This document shows positions 1 through 7,907 of a DNA stretch of 64,000 bases, piece by piece (the stretch's first letter is position 1; the number at the start of each line of letters is the position of its first letter). The translations under genes and the position numbers were made by a program. The stretch spans positions 25,859,324 through 25,923,323 of the forward strand of contig OX438741.1 of assembly GCA_949316235.1 (NCBI GenBank). The letters are read 5' to 3'. The notes under the pieces were generated by a model. That model was not told the origin of the DNA and searched no databases. It saw only the letters and a list, made by a program, of their open reading frames with translations. Origin of the DNA: Oegoconia quadripuncta (lineage: Eukaryota; Arthropoda; Insecta; Lepidoptera; Autostichidae).

Positions 1-1068
1 AAAGGGAAAAAAATTGATCTTCTATTTTATTTATGAATGTGGCTTTGTTTATGCTGCTAAATTCAGTTTCTTATTATGGGTGCGATATGTTTCCTAATTA
101 TAATGAATGCGTAGATTTAATGTATGGCGTTTAATATATCTGATCCATACTTTAATCTTTCTTGTCATGTTTCTAAGACAGTGAGACACAATTTCGCCAA
201 ATATGGTCTTAAGCCTTGGAGCCCACTCGTCGTCAGTATTGGCAGTTTTAATGCTGGTAATTGCGCTCTTATTAAGAATTGTGTCTGACCACTGATCCTC
301 CCACGTACGCACATTCATAGGCGAATTGATCTGGTATATGCTTTTTGATGATATTTGCTTATAAGGAACAATGTTGCTAGATTGTCGACTGCTGAATTAA
401 GCGATATTATCAACTGTACACAGTTTAATAGTTTTAATAAAGACTCAGTAAGGCAAGTACCACCTATACTTACTATTAGGTTCGTGTTTTCCCATTTCAA
501 AAGTATGTTACTCACTTGACTTTAGCGACAGCAACTAACTATGAGCTAAACTGTGTTTGAGCTAGGTACTTCCCTTGCGCCCTCAAATGGTTGCAGCAAG
601 CCAATCTAATTAGCAAACTTACTTACTGGACTTAAATTAGACAACGTTGGCATAAATGTAAATTATGACAACGGGTGGTCTAGTTTGATTAAGTCCTCGT
701 GTTTAACCATATATTACCATTTGGTCTTCAAGGTTGGGACCTCATATAATTGCATCATGGTGTTGCAATTCAAATGACCTTTTCGATGACGTTCTAGGTC
801 CTTAATCTATTTGCCGCATCCAAGTATTGTAATAACAATATCAGATACAAGTAAACAAATAGATGTTCCTCGTACTGATTGATGTGTAGTGAGTCCTTGC
901 ATAAAATTTGTTCAAGGTATTGATCGATTACTAAGACTATGTTAAATGATGTCAGTCCTCAGGCGATACTACCAGGTCAGCTTAAAGGTCGTCCAGCGCA
1001 TCTAATCACTCAACTCGACAAGATTATTAAACACAAACCCAGTTATTATCTGCAACGGCTACTATTTA
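1..1068. other. unassigned AT-rich sequence with two short frames
   Basis: No repeat family or gene was recognised. Two short minus-strand frames abut each other (515-315 and 318-94, 66 and 74 codons). They could be one decayed coding segment broken by a frameshift, but neither resembles a family I know and their composition is not clearly coding. Confidence 0.3.
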
Positions 1069-1331
1069 CCGCCTCCGTTTCTAACGGCCTCCGTGGATCA
1101 ATGTAAACAGAATGGTTAACACGCAAGTAGAGGGTTCGTTTTCTAGGCGGGGGGTTTGATTGGTTACCACCTGGACAATTTTAAACTATCCGCTTAGTTA
1201 ACTCATCATATCTAAGTCTGTTGCCAAGCATCAATGTTGATAACATTATATGTTCCGGCTGCTTTAGATAAGGAAGCCAGTCCTCCAAGAAAGTAGACAC
1301 TTGAACTCATATTTATGTAACATCAGGTGGT
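1069..1331 (+). repeat. SINE family A, degraded copy
   Basis: The head (cctccgtgg..tcaatgtaaaca) and the body (catatctaagtctgttgccaagcatcaatgttgataacatt) follow the better preserved copy at 42379-42719 base by base with many substitutions. The tRNA B box is almost unrecognisable. The start of the head is duplicated (1069-1080 and 1086-1095). The copy ends at a decayed form of the family tail (aacatcaggtg), where the RTE relic begins. Confidence 0.6.
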
Positions 1332-1332
1332 G

Positions 1333-1896
1333 AATACCCATGTCGTGCCCATAATATCAGCTTGGAACTCCATTCAGGAATTTGTAGACGAGTATGTCTA
1401 TCTAGGACAAGAGATCCGTGATTTGATAAGTCGAACTTCGAGAGTGAGGCCCATCGGCGACTTGAATTCAGATGGGCAGGCGTTCTGGAAACTGCGAAAC
1501 GTCTTCTCGTCTAAAATACCTCCGTGCATGAAGACGAAAGCAATTAATCAATGTGTGTTACCAATGTGGTGTTGTACCTTATGGCACTGAAACGTGGCCT
1601 CTGAGTATGGGCTTCACAAGAAAGCTCAAAGGGACGTAACGAGCCATGGAGCCATGCTCGGTGTTTCACCACGTGATCGAAAATCCGTAGGCGAACGAGT
1701 CATTGACATAGCCCAGCGGATTAGTAAGTCGAAGTGGCAGTGGGCAGGACACATAACTCGAAGAATTGATGGCCGGTGGGGCCTTAAATTCTCGACGGAG
1801 ATCACGCACGGGCAAGGGCAGCGTAGGATGGGCACTCACAGGGTGGACGGACGACCTGATGAAGGATACAGCATTTCTTATCAGAATACCCTGTGA
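1333..1896 (+). pseudogene. RTE-clade LINE relic, C-terminal part of reverse transcriptase
   Basis: The conceptual product matches the region after the RT catalytic core of RTE-type LINEs. It shows a YLGQ motif, then IFSSKIP..KTK, QCVLP, AMLGVS, RKS..RVIDIAQRI and KWQWAGHI.R..DGRWG. The catalytic YADD core is missing, so only about the last 190 codons remain. The frame is broken: around 1577-1630 the expected TYG.ETW.L.MG stretch sits in another frame, and the TGA at 1588 results from that shift. This is a dead fragment with no function expected. It directly follows a degraded SINE A copy. Assignment to RTE is from memory of the family; the break points are read from the sequence. Confidence 0.75.
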
Positions 1897-2529
1897 CAGA
1901 CCCATATGAGACGTTAAGTACTCAGTTTTTATCATTTTGGTTGGAACACGAAAAAAATTTACCTATTTTATTAAGATGCAGGCTTCGGAATAAACTAGCA
2001 CATCTGAGATGTCTACGTGTAAGATGTCAGAGAAAAGAATGTCTTATTCTGTCAAGATATCATTCCGAATCACTATCTCAGCTATGTGCGAAGGTCGCAA
2101 CCTCTGTTCATTGTCGTTGTCCACAAAGGGAGAGAGATAGCAATAAGACCACCACCTAATATAAACACGAGTATCTATCATCGGTTGGAGTATTTTATGA
2201 AGGCTCATCACTCGGCATCTCAGATTTGTTGTGATCTGTGTGTGAGTTATGCGGCGGCGGCCGCTCGCGTCACGTATGTCGTTTTGTGTCATTACCTGCC
2301 TTCGCCGACCCACGGCCTGTGGGACTGCCGACGCGTCGCTTTGACACACATTTACACGAGCGTTTTTAAGCGCTCAAAGATAAAAACAAGTTCATTAGAA
2401 TATGTTTCGTATGTGTTTTCCACAGTGCTATATTTATTAGTAGCTATGTTATTCTGCAAGCCCTCAGGCACAACTCGTACCTAAATTCGTATGGCGACTC
2501 TAAACGACTACGAACTTTCGGGTCATAGC
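1897..2529. other. unassigned flank of the LOA insertion
   Basis: This is target-side DNA 5' of the LOA-like element. It has somewhat higher GC at 2240-2345. Frames of 132 codons (plus) and 101 codons (minus) overlap each other and have no recognised domain, so I treat them as chance openings. Confidence 0.35.
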
Positions 2530-2542
2530 TAGCCCATGGCCA
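2530..2542 (+). repeat. 5' target-site duplication of the LOA-like element
   Basis: TAGCCCATGGCCA here is repeated exactly at 7895-7907, just after the A-rich repeat tail of the element. A 13-bp match at both ends of the element is the expected trace of target-primed reverse transcription. Confidence 0.75.
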
Positions 2543-2560
2543 GCTATGACCCGATGGCCA
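2543..2560 (+). other. junction filler between target duplication and element 5' end
   Basis: Eighteen bases lie between the target duplication and the predicted ribozyme cleavage site. The first 11 are the reverse complement of the flanking target at 2519-2529. The last seven (ATGGCCA) repeat the end of the duplication. Together with the flank they form a perfect 12-bp inverted repeat (2519-2530 with 2542-2553). This looks like filler copied by template switching during integration, although it could also be a genuine 5' hairpin of the element. Confidence 0.5.
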
Positions 2561-2728
2561 GGGATACGAAGATGATCTACCTCCACGTGTTGCCTTGGAG
2601 GTTTTCAGTCAAGGTGGGATCTCTAGATCCCTCTTGAACGGAAACCCTGGGCCGGTGTATCCTGGGCAACGACTAGTAAATCTCTGGCAACGTCCGGATT
2701 CTTGCTAGTCGTTGGCGAAAAGGTCATC
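2561..2728 (+). ncRNA. HDV-like self-cleaving ribozyme at the 5' end of the LOA-like element
   Basis: All helices of the nested double pseudoknot can be drawn in the right order. P1 is GGGATAC (2561-2567) with GTATCCT (2657-2663), including the usual G.U first pair. P2 is GATGATCT (2571-2578) with AGGTCATC (2721-2728). P3 is ACC (2579-2581) with GGT (2654-2656), directly next to the P1 3' strand. P4 is GACTAG (2671-2676) with CTAGTC (2705-2710), extendable outward. The joining segments match the delta ribozyme: GGGCAAC after P1 (2664-2670) and GGCGAAA before the P2 3' strand (2714-2720), placing the catalytic cytosine at 2716. Cleavage is expected between 2560 and 2561. Loop 3 is enlarged (2582-2653) and holds its own hairpin (GGGATC/GATCCC, 2616-2631). 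An alternative 7-bp P3 (2579-2585 with 2596-2602) would not abut P1. Such ribozymes are known at the 5' ends of R2 and other LINEs; activity here is inferred. Confidence 0.7.
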
Positions 2729-2849
2729 CCCAATCCAAGGTGTCAAACGTACCGTGCCGAGGGATGCGTGGCTGGGGGGTAGCTCAGTCTTTAACGGTGT
2801 CTCTCCGAAACCAGGGCGAATCGGAGATGTATCTAGCCCTTCGGGCGGC
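2729..2849 (+). promoter_or_regulatory. LOA-like element 5' leader between ribozyme and first ATG of ORF1
   Basis: About 120 nt separate the ribozyme from the first in-frame ATG. The ORF1 frame is already open through this leader, from just after an in-frame TAG at 2706-2708 that lies inside the ribozyme. LINE promoters are usually internal to the 5' region, but I see no clear TATA box or initiator that I would defend. Confidence 0.4.
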
Positions 2850-4172
2850 ATGCGGGGCTCTGCCGCTTTGTGGACCACCCTTTCCCTAGCTACTCGTGGG
2901 AACTCTATGGAGAATTCAGATATTTCTATTAAGTGCATCAGTGCTGTCCTGGACGAAATCCAGGACGGCTTTGTATCTGTGGCGGAGAGCGCTGTCGTAT
3001 CCTCCAACTCGCCCAGTAAAACTCCACATGCTGAGGGATCGAACCGAAAGGATGACGGAGGCGATGACGCCTCGTGCAAACCTACGGAAACGAACCCAGC
3101 GGAAAAACCCAAAAGGTCGTCCAGAGAACGCCTATCGGGTGCTCGTCGGAAGCGCCTAAAACAGCTGATGGAAAGGGTCGGGTTTGAAGAAGCCCTGGAA
3201 CTTTCCAAAAAGCCGTGGAAGGACATACCGCTTCCAAAACCTCCTCGCGAGTCGCAAACGCTGAAGCGTGCACGCTCGGAGGAAGAGTCGCCTAAGGAGC
3301 AAACCAAAAAGGCTCCTAGGATTGTAGCTACGTCCCCTGCTGAGCAAAGCGCTGTAGTTTCTGCAGCCAAACCCAGCTTCAAGGACGTGGCTAGCTCTTC
3401 ACGAGTGGGGATCCGCAATTCGGAACCCATGAGTGAAGACCAGATGGTACTTGTCCACCAGGGGCTGTTGGCGGCCATCGCCAATATGAGCACCAAAGGG
3501 GCAGGTCCCAAGTTTCTGGGTCTCTCTTTCAAGCCAGGCTGGCTCCTAGTGACCTGCGAAAACCAGGCGAGTAAGGACTGGCTTGCGAAAGAGATCCCGA
3601 AGCTAAAGCCGTGGCCGGAGGCGCAGCTCACGATCCTCAGTGAGAGTGAACTGCCCAAGCCTCTTGCAGCCACGACTTTTATACCGAATAGCGAGGCGAA
3701 ATCCATCACTAGTGCCCTCACGCTATTTCGGGTACAAAATTCTGGCCTCAACACCGAGCTGTGGAAGGTGCTGCACGAAGGGACTAGAGAAGGAGGTCGC
3801 ATAGTGACCTTCTCCCTCGACGAGCCCTCCGTAGAAGCCCTCAAAGCAGCGGAGTACAAGGCCAGGATAGGGTTCAAGACGATCCTGTTCAAACTCAAGG
3901 GCGAGCAAGCTAGCTCCCCTGAGGTCGCGGGACCTTCTTCTGCCACCCCAACTGGAGCAGCGCCCCCGCGGAGAGAAGTGCTACCCATCCCGGGTACATC
4001 GGGATCAAAGCCTTCAAACCCTAGGGGCAGAACTCCAGGCAGAGGCAGAAGTGGCGCAGGTCGTGGGACGCAGAGGGAGCACCCTGACGGTGGACGGCAA
4101 CAAGGTCCCCAAAAAGGGAAACGCAAACCCAACAAGTCGACCCACCTTCGACTGCGAGACTTCACGAAGTAA
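2850..4172 (+). CDS. LOA-like ORF1 protein (Gag-like, RNA-binding)
   Basis: ORF1 would coat the element RNA and form the ribonucleoprotein that carries ORF2. I chose the ATG at 2850 (440 aa): it is the first in-frame ATG and has a G at -3. The frame is open upstream to 2709 without an ATG, and a second ATG at 2907 is possible. The N-terminal third is acidic and polar, then basic (RKRLKQ near residue 100). Residues about 194-351 form a compact alpha/beta stretch (..SEDQ..LVHQGLLAAI.., ..LVTC.., ..LKPWPEAQL..) resembling DUF4780 of insect transposon ORFs. The C-terminus (about 384-430) is rich in Gly, Arg, Lys and Pro, suiting RNA binding. No CCHC zinc knuckle is present, unlike R1, I or Jockey ORF1 proteins. 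The stop codon TAA shares its last A with the ORF2 start. The domain name is from memory. Confidence 0.8.
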   Translation: MRGSAALWTTLSLATRGNSMENSDISIKCISAVLDEIQDGFVSVAESAVVSSNSPSKTPHAEGSNRKDDGGDDASCKPTETNPAEKPKRSSRERLSGARRKRLKQLMERVGFEEALELSKKPWKDIPLPKPPRESQTLKRARSEEESPKEQTKKAPRIVATSPAEQSAVVSAAKPSFKDVASSSRVGIRNSEPMSEDQMVLVHQGLLAAIANMSTKGAGPKFLGLSFKPGWLLVTCENQASKDWLAKEIPKLKPWPEAQLTILSESELPKPLAATTFIPNSEAKSITSALTLFRVQNSGLNTELWKVLHEGTREGGRIVTFSLDEPSVEALKAAEYKARIGFKTILFKLKGEQASSPEVAGPSSATPTGAAPPRREVLPIPGTSGSKPSNPRGRTPGRGRSGAGRGTQREHPDGGRQQGPQKGKRKPNKSTHLRLRDFTK

Positions 4173-4174
4173 TG
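4170..4174 (+). promoter_or_regulatory. TAATG stop-start overlap between ORF1 and ORF2
   Basis: The ORF1 stop TAA (4170-4172) overlaps the ORF2 ATG (4172-4174) by one base. The same TAATG arrangement in the silkworm LINE SART1 works by translational coupling, in which ribosomes ending ORF1 restart on ORF2. By analogy ORF2 here would be made at a low ratio from one bicistronic RNA. Confidence 0.75.
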
Positions 4175-7100
4175 GCGGCCCAGGGAACCCTAGCGAGGAT
4201 CCTGCAAGCTAACCTCCACCATGCCGTAGCAGCTGCTGCGATCGTGGAGCGCTGTCTTGCAGAGGAGAAGTACGACCTCGCTCTAATACAAGAACCCTGG
4301 GTTGCCAACTCAACCGTATCGGGCCTCAACGCCGCTGGTAAGATTCTTTTTAACACTAAGGGGTTAAGGCCCAGAGCATGCATTATCTTTAACAAAAATA
4401 TTGAGTTCTTGCCTGTTACAGAGTTATGCACCGACGACTTGGTAGCAGCCTATGTTAATCTCAAAGGGTGGAGTGGGTCCAGAGTAATCATATGCTCGGC
4501 CTACCTGCCTGGAGAGAAGAGTGACCCCTCAGCAGATCTCGCCCCCGTGGTCGACTACGCCCGGAAACACAACGCGGAGCTGCTGGTGGGGTGCGACGCA
4601 AACGCTCACCACACCACCTGGGGGAGCACGGACGTCAACGATAGGGGTGAGTTGTTAAACGACTTTCTGCTAACCAACTCTCTAGAACTTCTCAACAGAG
4701 GCTGCACTCCAACCTTCGTGACAAAAGCCCGACAAGAAGTCCTCGACATCACCGTCGCCTCTGCAAACCTATCCAGGCACATGCAAGACTGGAGGGTAAG
4801 TAATGAAGCATCCATGTCTGACCACAGACACATCTGTTACAACCTAAAGGCCGCTTTGGCCTACAACAGTGTATGTTTTAGAAACCCTAGGTGTACCGCC
4901 TGGGATGTCTACTGTGACAAACTAAGGTGGAACCTGGAAACGTTTCCAAACAGTATTAAATCCATTGAGAGCCTTGAACTAGCAGTGGCGACAACTTCAG
5001 AAGGTATCAAATCTGCCTATGAAGAAAGCTGCCCTCTAAAAACAAGGACCTCTAAGCGTAAAGTTCCCTGGTGGAACTCTAAGCTGAAAAAGCTAAGAGA
5101 GAAAACCAGAAGACTGTTCAACAAGGCTAAAAAGACTCTCGAATGGGAGGTCTACAGGAAAGCCTTGACTGAATACAACAAGGAGATTAGGCGGGCTAAG
5201 AGAGAATCATGGAGGAAATTCTGCGAGGAAGTCAATAGTACGCCTCAAGGAGCCAGAATCCACAAAATTCTTTCGAAAACCCAGCCTACACCAGTAGGTC
5301 TATTAAAGAGACCAGACGGCTCCTTCACTACCAACGAAGGAGAAACGTTGGAACTGTTGGTATCGACACACTTTCCTGGGGCTCTACGCCTGCAATCTAG
5401 CAAGCCCGAACGGATGAGCATTCCACATAGACCTCGCAACGAGGACTGGAGCACTGCCGCCAGGGTGATCAGACCAGGACAAGTGAGGTGGGCTATCAAC
5501 TCTTTCAAACCGTACAAATCCGCCGGGGTCGACGGAATCCTGCCGGTCCTGCTACAAAAAGGTGCGGATATCTTACTGCCCTATCTGGTGAAAATCTTCA
5601 GAGCGAGTTACGCCTTTGGATACTTACCAGAACAGTGGACCTCTGCCAAGGTCATCTTCATACCTAAGGCTGGTAAGAAGGACTACGCAGCACCCAAGTC
5701 CTTCAGACCGATAAGTCTTACCTCCTTCCTCCTAAAGACTCTGGAGAAAGTGCTGGACAGGTATATCAGAGACGGGGTACTGATTGAACGACCCATACAC
5801 AACAACCAACATGCCTACTGTAGAGGTAAATCTACGGAAACCGCCCTTCTAAACTTGACTGACAGGGTAGAAAAGGCATTGGACGATAAAGAAATCGCAC
5901 TATGCGCTTTTCTAGATATTGAGGGAGCCTTCGACAACACGCCCATCCGGACACTGATGAAGGGCCTCGCTCACAAGTCAGTGGACCCCACCACTACTAG
6001 ATGGGTCGAAACGATGCTCTCAACCAGGACTGTCAAGCTGGAGCTACATGGAGCCCAGCTTGAAGTCGCAAACACCAGAGGTTGTCCCCAAGGTGGTGTC
6101 CTATCACCCCTCCTATGGACCCTCGCCGTAGATGAGCTGTTGCATAAGCTGGCGGAACTTCGCATAGACGCCGAAGGCTTCGCGGACGACCTGGTGATCA
6201 CTATACGAGGCAACTGCCAAAGTACTATCTCGTACCTTATGCAAAAAACACTCGACACGATCAGTCGATGGTGCAGGGAGAACAGCCTATCTATAAACGC
6301 CGATAAAACTGTTATCGTGCCCTTTACCAGGAAGCGGAAGCTAGACCGATTGGCTCCCTCCCGCCTGGACGGCACAACCATTCCATTCTCCGCTGAGGTC
6401 AAGTATCTGGGCATAATTTTTGACCAGAAACTGACCTGGAACAGCCACCTGAACGGAGTCTTGCGAAAGGCTAAAACAGCCCTATGCAAATGCAGTCGTC
6501 TGGCAGGACTAAAATGGGGTCTCATTCCCAAAATCGTCCTATGGCTCTATACAGCCATTGTGAGGCCAATGATAACGTATGCCTCAGTCGTTTGGCACAG
6601 CAAGACCACCCAGACGACTGCAATCTCTAAACTTAACAGTCTACAAAGAACTGCTTGTTTAATAGCCACGGGAGCCATGTCGACCTCACCGGGAGCAGCT
6701 CTAAACGCATTGCTCGACCTTCCACCCCTACACCTCTTCATCAAGAGCGAAGTCGGTGCTAGCATGCTAAGAGTATTGAACCATTCGAGGAAGAACTGGC
6801 TCTCCCAGTCACTGAGAACTCTCCAAAGCTCGGTACTGGAGGACCGAATTCTAGGCATGGTGACCGACGCCATGATTCCTAAGTACGAATTCTGCAGGCT
6901 ATTCACAGTAGAAATTCCTCATAGAGAGGACTGGTTAACCGAACGAATTACTTGGAAACCCGGGAGCCTAAAATGGTACACCGATGGCTCTAAGTCAGGT
7001 AGTGACGTTGGCTGTGGAGTATATGGAGAGCAGCCTAGATTCAAAACCAGTACTAATCTTGGGAAACATGCCTCCATATTCCAAGCAGAGGTATACGCCA

Positions 7101-7807
7101 TATTAGAGTGTGCGGAAATCATTCTACACAAACGCTACGTCAACCATACCATCTACATCCACTCAGATAGCCAGGCGGCTCTTTTGGCCCTAGACTCAGA
7201 CAAAATTGTCTCAAGGCTGGTTGAAAACTGCAGGCTTACTTTAAATACCCTGTGCAAAACAAACAGGGTCTTTCTTCGTTGGGTCCCGGGGCACGCAGGC
7301 ATCGAAGGCAACGAAAAAGCCGACGAACTAGCGAAATTGGGGGCTAGCGGATCCCAGTACGGCCCTGAGCCTTTCTGCGGCATCTCAAAAAGCCTAATTC
7401 GCTTTACCCTAAGGAACCGGTGCACCCAAGCAGCTCTTAAACTCTGGACGAACACGCCAGGTTTAACACACTCCAAATCACTAATCAAAGCCTTCAACAA
7501 GAAGGCGGCCGGCGAAGCGCTGGCACTCAGTAGGAACAATTTACGCATTCTCACAAGGGCACTAACGGGCCACTGCTGTCTGAGCAAACACATGCTCAAC
7601 ATAGGGCTCCGAGAAACAGGAATGTGCAGATTTTGCCTCCTCGCAGAGGAAACACCTGCACATCTGCTGTGTGAATGTGGCCCGCTAATGCGTAAACGCA
7701 ATATCCACCTGGGCAGCCACTTATTACACCCGGATGAGATAAAAACCATCGGTGCCAGGAAAATTATCCAATTCCTCAAAGAGGCAAACCTGAGCAACGA
7801 ACTGTAG
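4172..7807 (+). CDS. LOA-like ORF2 polyprotein: endonuclease, reverse transcriptase, RNase H
   Basis: At 1211 aa this is full length for the type. Residues 1-230 are an apurinic-type endonuclease that nicks the target: ILQANLHH start, QEPWV, SAYLPG, GCDANAHH and catalytic SDHR at 216-219. The reverse transcriptase follows: FRPISLTSFLLK, AYCRGKST, FLDIEGAFD, GCPQGGVLSPLLW, catalytic FADD at 670-673 and KYLGI. RNase H shows WYTDGS (Asp938), a QAE motif, HSDSQ (Asp999) and WVPGHAG..GNEKADELA (His1041). A C-terminal Cys/His motif (C1152, C1155, H1164, C1167) is typical of I/LOA/R1 proteins. No stop, frameshift or lost catalytic residue is visible. It would nick the chromosome, copy the element RNA from the nick and remove RNA from the hybrid. 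Clade is inferred; domain calls are strong. Confidence 0.93.
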   Translation: MAAQGTLARILQANLHHAVAAAAIVERCLAEEKYDLALIQEPWVANSTVSGLNAAGKILFNTKGLRPRACIIFNKNIEFLPVTELCTDDLVAAYVNLKGWSGSRVIICSAYLPGEKSDPSADLAPVVDYARKHNAELLVGCDANAHHTTWGSTDVNDRGELLNDFLLTNSLELLNRGCTPTFVTKARQEVLDITVASANLSRHMQDWRVSNEASMSDHRHICYNLKAALAYNSVCFRNPRCTAWDVYCDKLRWNLETFPNSIKSIESLELAVATTSEGIKSAYEESCPLKTRTSKRKVPWWNSKLKKLREKTRRLFNKAKKTLEWEVYRKALTEYNKEIRRAKRESWRKFCEEVNSTPQGARIHKILSKTQPTPVGLLKRPDGSFTTNEGETLELLVSTHFPGALRLQSSKPERMSIPHRPRNEDWSTAARVIRPGQVRWAINSFKPYKSAGVDGILPVLLQKGADILLPYLVKIFRASYAFGYLPEQWTSAKVIFIPKAGKKDYAAPKSFRPISLTSFLLKTLEKVLDRYIRDGVLIERPIHNNQHAYCRGKSTETALLNLTDRVEKALDDKEIALCAFLDIEGAFDNTPIRTLMKGLAHKSVDPTTTRWVETMLSTRTVKLELHGAQLEVANTRGCPQGGVLSPLLWTLAVDELLHKLAELRIDAEGFADDLVITIRGNCQSTISYLMQKTLDTISRWCRENSLSINADKTVIVPFTRKRKLDRLAPSRLDGTTIPFSAEVKYLGIIFDQKLTWNSHLNGVLRKAKTALCKCSRLAGLKWGLIPKIVLWLYTAIVRPMITYASVVWHSKTTQTTAISKLNSLQRTACLIATGAMSTSPGAALNALLDLPPLHLFIKSEVGASMLRVLNHSRKNWLSQSLRTLQSSVLEDRILGMVTDAMIPKYEFCRLFTVEIPHREDWLTERITWKPGSLKWYTDGSKSGSDVGCGVYGEQPRFKTSTNLGKHASIFQAEVYAILECAEIILHKRYVNHTIYIHSDSQAALLALDSDKIVSRLVENCRLTLNTLCKTNRVFLRWVPGHAGIEGNEKADELAKLGASGSQYGPEPFCGISKSLIRFTLRNRCTQAALKLWTNTPGLTHSKSLIKAFNKKAAGEALALSRNNLRILTRALTGHCCLSKHMLNIGLRETGMCRFCLLAEETPAHLLCECGPLMRKRNIHLGSHLLHPDEIKTIGARKIIQFLKEANLSNEL

Positions 7808-7894
7808 GTTAGTGGCGATCACAATAGATCGGCAACGGTCGCAGTGATACAGGTCTCCGTTGACCTGCAACAGCCACATACACATACAATACAA
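7808..7894 (+). promoter_or_regulatory. LOA-like 3' UTR with hairpin and short-repeat tail
   Basis: This UTR is 87 nt. A hairpin, CAGGTC (7850-7855) with GACCTG (7862-7867), and a further complementary pair, CAACGG with CCGTTG, lie just before an acatac/ataca tail (about 7873-7894). LINE reverse transcriptases often recognise such 3' stem-loops. There is no AATAAA or poly(A), in line with clades that end in simple repeats. Confidence 0.55.
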
Positions 7895-7907
7895 TAGCCC
7901 ATGGCCA
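7895..7907 (+). repeat. 3' target-site duplication of the LOA-like element
   Basis: This is an exact copy of the 13 bases at 2530-2542, directly after the repeat tail. The pre-insertion target would have contained a single copy around a CCATGG palindrome. Confidence 0.75.

Larger units (their letters stand above)
2561..7894 (+). mobile_element. LOA-like non-LTR retrotransposon, apparently full length
   Basis: This is an autonomous LINE of about 5.3 kb. In order it carries a 5' HDV-like ribozyme, a 5' UTR, ORF1, ORF2 overlapping ORF1 in TAATG, a short 3' UTR with a hairpin, and an acatac/ataca-type tail. A 13-bp duplication (2530-2542, 7895-7907) lies outside the tail and 18 bases outside the 5' end. 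AP endonuclease, RT and RNase H in one ORF2 restrict it to the I, LOA or R1 group of clades. LOA is my best reading from the ORF1 type and the sequence around the C-terminal Cys/His motif. Both frames are open over their whole length, so the copy is young and possibly still active. Base use (GC-rich, many Arg codons in ORF1) stands out against the AT-rich flanks. Confidence 0.8.

Noticed and set aside
2579..2602. Seven-base P3 (ACCTCCA with TGGAGGT) in the ribozyme.
   Set aside because: It would leave about 54 nt between P3 and the P1 3' strand, whereas delta-type ribozymes have these strands adjacent. The 3-bp ACC/GGT pairing fits better, though the longer hairpin might form within the enlarged loop.
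2712..2849. ORF1 starting at codon 2712.
   Set aside because: That codon is TTG and lies within the ribozyme fold. The first in-frame ATG is at 2850.
2705..4165. 486-codon open frame on the minus strand opposite ORF1.
   Set aside because: It mirrors the GC-rich ORF1 almost exactly, lacks any recognisable domain, and is explained by codon bias of ORF1.
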